Positions 57,723 to 64,000 of a DNA stretch of 64,000 nt are shown here, piece after piece. Source of the DNA: Kryptolebias marmoratus (lineage: Eukaryota; Chordata; Actinopteri; Cyprinodontiformes; Rivulidae); NCBI RefSeq assembly GCF_001649575.2, contig NC_051434.1, forward strand, positions 10,329,414 through 10,393,413. The letters run 5' to 3'. The first letter of the stretch is position 1. The number at the start of each line of letters is the position of its first letter. The notes under the pieces are model-generated. The model did not search any database. It saw nothing but the letters and a program-made list of their open reading frames with translations, and was not told where the DNA came from. The translations under genes were made by a program, and so were the position numbers.

Positions 57723-60087
57723 ATGAAGTCGCTGCGCTTCCTGGCAGCTGAGGGCTTCATCGAGTCGGGTTCGAGTGCTTTCAGGGATCTCAGCTGCGTG
57801 TCTTTTAACCTCTACCCACTTCTCTTCAAGGCCTGCTACCTGCATGAGAAGGCTGAACTGCTGCGTGTTTTGGTCCAGACGTGGCCTCTTCCAGAGCTCA
57901 GCGTGCAAAGACTCCTGGGAAAATCCTCCGACTGTCAGGTGGACCTGACCTCCTGCACCTGCCGGCCATGTCTACAAGCTGTTCTCACAGGTCTAAAGGT
58001 ATCTAAATGGGTTTACGCTCTAATATAAACCCAGTTTTTCTTTTTTCTTTTCAGGTTAACTAAATATTCAACTCAAATTCTCTATTTTTTTAAGGATTAT
58101 GTGCTGTCTCCTCCACAAACCTATGCCAAGAATCTGCATGTGGTGGACCTGACTGCTCTTAAAGACACTGAACATCAGTCCTGTCCCTGCAAGTCCTCTC
58201 TGGGCCGATGGGCCCGAACTCAGCTCCTGACCCAGTTGTGCTATGAGACAATGGTGGCCATGCAGACCAGCGACGTGACCCATCCTGCCTTTGACACATC
58301 CATCGACGTCCGTCTGAATGGCTTCGTCACGGGCCGCAACTACGAGCTGGTGGCGCAGGCCTTCCTGCTCCTCCGATACTGCCCTCTGAAGCTCCGCTTC
58401 GTTAGCTTCAGAGCTGATTCCCTCTCCCTCAAGCAGCTGTTCTACGTTCTTCGCCTGGCAGAGCCCGAGTCCATCTCTAAGCTGGAGGTGGTCCACAATG
58501 TTCCCCTGGAGGCCATGCACCTGGAGGTGCTGCTGTCCAAGGTGAAGTTCCCAAAGTTGCAGTCTCTAACGCTGCCGGCTGGGGCGCTGGATGTCAGGAG
58601 GCTGGGTTCGGATGAGGAGGATCTCCTGGCGACTATTGGCAACCTGCTGGGAGAAATCAGCAGCCTCACTGAGCTTTATGTGGGCTTCTCCACGCTCACT
58701 GGACATCTTCGAAGACTGCTGTAGTGAGTATAGTAGATGTCAGCAAGGTCACCCCTCACTGGCTTTAAGTGCAGATTACCAATAACGACTTTGATATCCA
58801 GACTACATGTAGACTCTGGCCTGAGCTAGTCTCATAAGACAGTCCAGCTTCAGGACTCGTGTTGAAGGACGGAAGGAGTTTTGTTGTTAAAATTGCTGAC
58901 ATGATGCCAGCGGAGGGCAGACGGCTGCAGGTCAGCCAGAAACCTGCTGGATGTTCTGAACACTTTGAAATAGAAATATATGCAGGAGACAAAAACCTGA
59001 ACAAATTCAAGGGCCAAGCCTTCCCCGGTGACACCTGCTGGAGTTTCATTAAAGTTCGTCAAGTGGTTCATGAAATATTTTGCTAACAGTCAGACAGAGT
59101 TATTTGGTCATTCATCCAGTGGTCCGTCATGAGATAGTTTGGAAACAGATACATGAACACCTTTGCCTTTCGGAGGCGGGCAATAACAAAGCTGCTGTTC
59201 ACAGTAGAGCAGATCATTCAAGCATTTATAATTTTGTTTTGTTAAAGTCAAAATAAACATCTCTTTGAAGGACTAAATGCTTAGTATTATCATCGTAAAA
59301 CATCTTATTTTTCCCCACATATAATGACATAAAACCCTAATAAATAAGATCTGTATTACCCTGTTATTGGCTTTCCAGCACTAAATAATGTCTGTTTATG
59401 TTTTCTTTATCCAGTCCCCTCAACACGCCACTGCAGCGCCTGGAGCTGGCCAACTGCTGCCTGAGCCGTGTGGACATGACCTACCTGTCCAACAGCCTCC
59501 ACAGCGAGGCCTTCGCTCACCTGGACCTCAGCGGACACGACATCTTCGGCTCCTTCCCCACCGCTTTCCACAAACTGCTGAGCCGCTGTTCGGCGACCCT
59601 GGCGAGCCTCGCTGTCGAGGAGTGCGATATCAGCGAGGAGCGCGTGCCCGCCTTCGTCGACGCCCTGTCTCCCTGCCAGGAACTGGAGGAGCTGAAACTT
59701 CTGGGAAACCCTCTCACCTCCGCTGCCCTGCAGAGGTTGTTCTCCACGCTGTCCGCGGGGTTCCCCAAGCTAAGGTACATAGAGATGCCCGTGCCGCGCG
59801 AGTGCTACCCCGAGGACGTCACTTATCCTCTGGAAGAGTCCGTTTTGCTGCGCTACAACCGGGACCTGTTTCAGGAGATCAGGAGCCAACTTCTGGCCGT
59901 CTTAGAGGGAGCTGATAGAGGACGAGTGGAGGTGTGCACCCCTCTCATGGGGACCTACGATCCTGACATCCATGAGACCAGCAACGAACTTGGAGTTTCC
60001 ATCTTAAAAACGTTTAACAAAGTTATTGGAAACTTTATAGGCACCATAAATGACGTAGACAACAGGAGATCACAGGCGCAGACATAA
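57723..60087 (+). CDS. lrrc14b: Leucine-rich repeat-containing protein 14B, complete
   Basis: PRAME-like LRR protein; the mammalian gene is expressed mainly in heart and skeletal muscle and its function is not established. Exons 57723-57998, 58095-58723 and 59415-60087 give 1578 nt = 525 aa (human 514). The N-terminal cap is [12 protein letters not shown] ... [12 protein letters not shown], matching human MRSLRF ... [13 protein letters not shown] Cys-rich block (CTCRPC) closes exon 1. The LRR fan runs from about residue 215 to 450, e.g. [69 protein letters not shown]. The end is the conserved STPLFG-type segment ([21 protein letters not shown]). Exon 2 ends CTGCTGTA|GTGAGT, so the codon split over intron 2 reads Tyr. 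Intron 1 is only 96 nt. Intron 2 holds a dispersed repeat. Very secure. Confidence 0.95.
58860..59195 (-). repeat. GTTAGCAAAATATCTC-family copy in lrrc14b intron 2
   Basis: Clear part about 59035-59095: GAGTTTCATTAAAGTTCGTC, AAGTGGTTCATGAAATATTT, TGCTAACAGTCAGACAG. It ends with TTTCGGAGGCGGGCAATAAC at about 59168, the same outer end as at 11745. The stretch before 59030 also contains CATCCAGTGGTC-like words but is too diverged to align by eye. Confidence 0.5.
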
Positions 60088-60615
60088 CTGATGAAGTTTT
60101 CTGGGCATAAAAAAGGTCTGGAGCTCAGGTTTTGTACATAAATCTAGTCTTCTGAGTGAAGCAGATCTTCAGATCGTTATATATGGTTTGACTGTAGGTT
60201 TTTCCAGTACAGGTTGATGTTTTTAGGCAACATTCTTTGGCCAAAATATTACTAAACCTCTAATCTGTCCTTGATCAGGAGCCAACATTGAACATAAACC
60301 TAATAATCTAAATTCCTTTTATGAGAGTTTATTGCTATCTTCCAAATACATCAGAATGTTTGCAGACTTAGCAAGTTATATTAAGATATAAGGTAAGCTG
60401 TGTCTTCTATACATTTGTACAAAAATGCTTTTTATTGTGTCATACCAAGAAATTAATTCTCCAACATCCAAACAGAGGCTTTCACTTTCCAAAATGTGTC
60501 TTTATTGAGCAGTTTTCATATAGGTAATATTTCATATTAAACCATTACATATTACACCAGGGGAGGGTCGTGAATCAACGTAAGATAAGACTGACAACCG
60601 TCAGAAGGAAATGTC
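60088..60615. other. Tail-to-tail 3' region of lrrc14b and uqcrb
   Basis: 528 bp holding both 3' UTRs. The uqcrb side has a good poly(A) signal at 60501-60506; none is obvious for lrrc14b. Confidence 0.5.
60501..60506 (-). terminator. Candidate uqcrb polyadenylation signal
   Basis: AATAAA on the minus strand, 110 bp after the uqcrb stop, followed by an A-rich/T-rich stretch. Distance is typical for a short mitochondrial-protein mRNA. Confidence 0.6.
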
Positions 60616-62444
60616 TCATTTCTTCATCCACTCTTCTCTTTCTTTCCTCTCACGGATCACCTCTTCCAGGTAGGGTTTCAGGTAAGGGACGTCCTGAGAC
60701 GAGAATAAATTAATAAAATAAGGTTGAGGGTCAAATCTGGTAGCATTATAGATAATTGTGTAAAATCAAAGCTTTATAAAATCTCTCAATTGACAGAAAA
60801 CACTTTTAGTGAAATGGTGAAGACTAAAAGATCCATGTATTAATAGGGCAAGGCTTCACTCAGTTATCCCACCCTGAACAAAATGAACACCAGGCTGTTG
60901 TCTTGTGAACATACATTTTCGTATTTTGTCCACTCCTCTTTTGGGAGAATCTGATGCTTCATGGAGACATGCATGGCTCTCTTCATCCTGAACATCCTTT
61001 CGTTATAAACGTCCTCAGGAAGCCTCTTCAGAGCCTCCTTCACATCGTTAGTCTCATATATCAAGTCGTCAGCCCTTAAACCTGCAACAGAAGACACGTT
61101 TGCTTAAATAAGTACAATTCCAACAAAGTAGTGTGTGTTGTGTCACCACAGCTTCTCAAATTTGTGATTATTAATGAATGACTGCATGCACATTAAATAG
61201 ACAGTTTATACTGGGAAAAATAAGTAGTCATCACTTTAAAATTTTGAGTTTCTCCACTGTTATCTTTACCTGCTATTAATAAAATTGTTTTACCTTTATG
61301 TCCCTGTTTATGCTTAGCTGTACTTGAGTCAAACATGTGGTCCTGTTATGAACATTCATCTTTTATGTTCTTTTTTTTTTTTTTTAACACCAACGTTGTT
61401 AATCCCGGTGTCTTATTTTTTCGGTAACGGGCAAGACTTGACTTACCGAGTTTGTTGAAGCCGCACAAGTTGTAATACCATTTCGAGAAACCTTGCATCA
61501 ACCTGCTTGATGCAACTGTGAACATTAAAGAAACAAATGTAAAAATCAATCAAGGCCACTGAGAGTAAATGAAATAAAACCGCAACATAAACAGTCAGGC
61601 AGCACAGACTGCATGTATGCGACAAAAAAATAAATTAAGGGTAAGCAAACTTGACAAATTAGAGCTTGAAAATACCTTCAATTTGACCCCAAGATCATCC
61701 TGATAGGACAAAACTACAGGAGTTATACGTTTTCGAAACAAGCACACCTTGCGCACCTCAAAAAACTATGCTCGCCTACAAAATCACTTACAGTGAATGT
61801 ACAAAAGATCATAAAAACAACCTATTGAGTGAATAAACTAACTTTTTACTTACCGTATGTTAAATTGGCGGTGGTTTTTTGTGATATTTAGCTCTGAAAT
61901 GACTCTCACGTAACGCTGGTCGCAGGTATAAATCATTTAATGATACATTAAATAAGAGGTAAAGTTTCCTTCCCATAAAGCACTTACCATATAGCAGATT
62001 CAAACATGTAATTTTAACCTATAAATCTCGATTTAATACATCTTACAGCTGTTAGCTTAGCCGACACTCATAATTGGCATATTCACTTGAACTCCATGAC
62101 GAAAAATGAATAATAATCTAATATGACACTTAATCAACAAGCGCACTGTAGTGTGGCTGTCTAATAATACAAGGTACAAATTAAATATATCGTGTAATTT
62201 GCACTAATAACGAGTGCGAAGCTAACGCTAGCCGCCTGTTAGCATCGGTTAGCTCGGGGACACAGAGGACAAACACAAATTTAAAGCCCCACAAAGATTC
62301 CGTCACGCACCGAAAACAAAAACGACACAACGCGTTGCATTAAAGTGTTAAATAAATTGTTTGTCATAACGAGACCTTTTAGAGGTTATAAAAACAGAAA
62401 AGACAAGGAAGAAACCTACATTTAGCTGGTGCCCTCGACGCCAT
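60616..62444 (-). CDS. uqcrb: Cytochrome b-c1 complex subunit 7 (ubiquinol-cytochrome c reductase binding protein), complete
   Basis: Matrix-facing small subunit of respiratory complex III that contacts cytochrome b. Exons 62420-62444, 61447-61515, 60915-61081 and 60616-60693 give 339 nt = 112 aa (human 111). Conserved blocks: [79 protein letters not shown] and a final MKK. Exon 1 encodes just MASRAPAK plus one base, and the N-terminus [11 protein letters not shown] differs from mammals, as expected for its least conserved part. All introns are GT-AG. The protein has no cleaved presequence in its family. Its left neighbour in transcription order is mterf3, the same pairing as in human 8q22.1, but here both genes are on the minus strand. 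Very secure. Confidence 0.95.
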
Positions 62445-63041
62445 GTTTACCACAGGGAAAAACCGCGGTGCCTTGTGGGTAAAAACTGCTCCGTTTTTTT
62501 TCAATCTTTATTAAGCGTAACAATACAAACACAGTTATCAATACAGTCGAATAGAAAAACAAAAGCTAAGGGGTTATTCGAATAAATTAAATAAAGTGCA
62601 CAAATCATGTGTTTTTATAGCTTTCTTGTTATTGGAGTCAGACATGTTGGTATTTCCATAAGAGTATTATTAAATTTATGATATACAGTTTCTGTTTTGT
62701 TCTTTTGGCATCATGGCCTCCAAAACAGTACATTGTTCCAATTTGAACATAAATTAGGAGTCAATTTTCATTTGGATAAAGCAGATTACTTCTTTCCAGG
62801 AGGTGGCAGTAGTGTGACAGAGCCAGAACAGGTGGATCATAGTTTCAGACTCACACAGAGAGCAGTTCAAGCAAAAATATGGACAATATTTCAAGCAGAG
62901 ATGAGTTTATTTGAACATTATTATTTACAAAACATTTTATTTTAAGTTTCATTGATGCCTTTTAAGTTCTGACTTTCACAGATGATTGTACCAGGATTCG
63001 TGACATTTATTCAGCTCATTTTAATGTACTGTTGCAACAAA
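62445..63041. other. mterf3-uqcrb intergenic region
   Basis: 597 bp between the mterf3 stop and the uqcrb start. The uqcrb side (about 62200-62470, partly inside its first intron) includes an ACCACAGGG-type GC-rich start region. A stretch beginning TTTCAATCTTTATTAAGCGT (about 62500) looks like the reversed end of a transcript or retroelement but was not identified. Confidence 0.4.
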
Positions 63042-63929
63042 TCAAAGTGTCTTTTGAAACAAATTAAAATCCTGCAGTGTGGCCAAAGCCAGCTCTGTGC
63101 AAAAAGTCTCATCTGGCAGCACCACCAAGCGGTCCAGGGGGATGTAGTTGGGCAGAGTTGGGTCATACTGAGCTTTTCCAAGATACTCCAAGAACAGGTG
63201 GCGCTCTCTGAGCCGCAGTAACTTACTGTTGAGGACCTACATGTGAATAAATCAGGAAGTGGAGTTATAATTCTGAATTTAGACAAAAATCTAATAAAGC
63301 TGGTTTCAATGGACCATAAATATGTGACACAGAGGGTCCATACCTGTGGGAACTTTGTTATCAGGTGATGGGGAACCTTCATGGTATTGTGAAGAAAGTC
63401 AAATATCTGTGTTAGTTTTTTTTTATTTGCTGTCAGCACCTTCGGAACAGCAATAACGATGTGCTGGATCTCGTTCTTTTTGAATCCAAGCTCTATTTCG
63501 CACACCTGTGGAACACATTTACGGGAGGTGTTCAGAAGCGAATCAATCTAAGCCACGTTGAGATTTATGTCCTGTTTCAGTACCTTCAGATTTTCTTTAA
63601 CAGGCTCCAAGCTGCCACACAGTAATCTGGGAAGACGCGCTACAATGCTCCGTGTCTGCAGAGGAAGACAAAACTGTCTATTATTAAGACATGCTGTCGC
63701 AAAACATGGTACAAGGAAACTTTATTTAAGATAAGAAAAGGTCTGCAGGTGTCTTTGAAGGGTTTCACAACAGCTACGTACATTAGAAGGACTGAGTTTG
63801 AGTTGATCCTGGTAAAAACCCAGTCTGTTGTCCAGCCTCTTCACATTGAAGTTGAGCAGGTAGGGAGCTCTGGACACCATCGATGCAACAATCTCTGCGC
63901 TGAATTTTCTTGACTTGAAGTAGTTTACC
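63042..63929 (-). CDS. mterf3: Transcription termination factor 3, mitochondrial, C-terminal four exons (partial)
   Basis: MTERF3 is a mitochondrial matrix protein of the mTERF helical-repeat family; in mammals it binds the mtDNA promoter region, represses transcription and supports ribosome assembly. Exons on minus: 63782-63929, 63584-63655, 63344-63505 and 63042-63236 (stop at 63044-63042). They give 192 codons plus a split codon at the left-hand join. Typical mTERF repeat words are [60 protein letters not shown] and [20 protein letters not shown]. The end is the conserved [20 protein letters not shown] and a final FNLFQKTL. The exon at 63929 opens in phase 2, so upstream exons lie beyond the right edge. 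Donors and acceptors are canonical. Very secure. Confidence 0.94.
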
Positions 63930-64000
63930 CTTGATAACCAAAAAGAGAAAACATTACTAAGGTAGACTCAGACAATGCAAAAGCAGAAGAAAGCAGTGCT

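Overview
The window is vertebrate nuclear DNA, almost certainly from a ray-finned (teleost) fish. The evidence is spliced genes with GT-AG introns, one-to-one matches to known vertebrate proteins, compact introns, CA/GT microsatellites, and relics of Tc1-type and Penelope-type transposons common in fish. The order tmem64 - necab1 - pip4p2 matches human 8q21.3. The right part combines genes that lie apart in human: chrac1 (8q24.3), gatad1 (7q21.2), lrrc14b (5p15.33) and uqcrb-mterf3 (8q22.1). Species cannot be fixed from sequence alone; an acanthomorph such as a killifish relative is a guess from the repeat content.

Layout. 1-1832: first coding exon of tmem64 (minus), the rest lying off the left edge. 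1833-4838: a divergent intergenic region with a promoter-like GC-rich stretch at each end. 4839-34071: necab1 (plus), complete in 13 coding exons, with introns full of dispersed repeats, a Tc1 relic and two inverted-repeat elements. 34072-36632: convergent 3' regions. 36633-45804: pip4p2 (minus), 7 exons, including one intron that reads in frame only with a GC donor, and a Penelope-like relic in an intron. 45805-49555: repeat-rich intergenic DNA. 49556-50976: a two-exon gene for a predicted secreted protein that I cannot name. 52383-53511: chrac1 (minus, 3 exons). 55174-56839: gatad1 (plus, 5 exons). 57723-60087: lrrc14b (plus, 3 exons). 60616-62444: uqcrb (minus, 4 exons). 63042-64000: the 3' four exons of mterf3 (minus), running off the right edge.

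The genes do not form a pathway. They are ordinary neighbours: a DedA-like membrane protein, a neuronal calcium-binding protein, a lysosomal phosphoinositide-phosphatase-family protein, two chromatin proteins, a PRAME-like LRR protein, a respiratory complex III subunit and a mitochondrial transcription/ribosome factor. All exon joins below were set by reading-frame continuity, splice signals and similarity to remembered family sequences; no database search was run. I found no RNA gene, CRISPR array or obviously new multi-gene system. The most interesting items are the unnamed secreted protein gene, the GC-AG intron of pip4p2, a family of inverted-repeat elements carrying perfect splice-donor sequence, and a dispersed TTTAGCT-rich repeat family.
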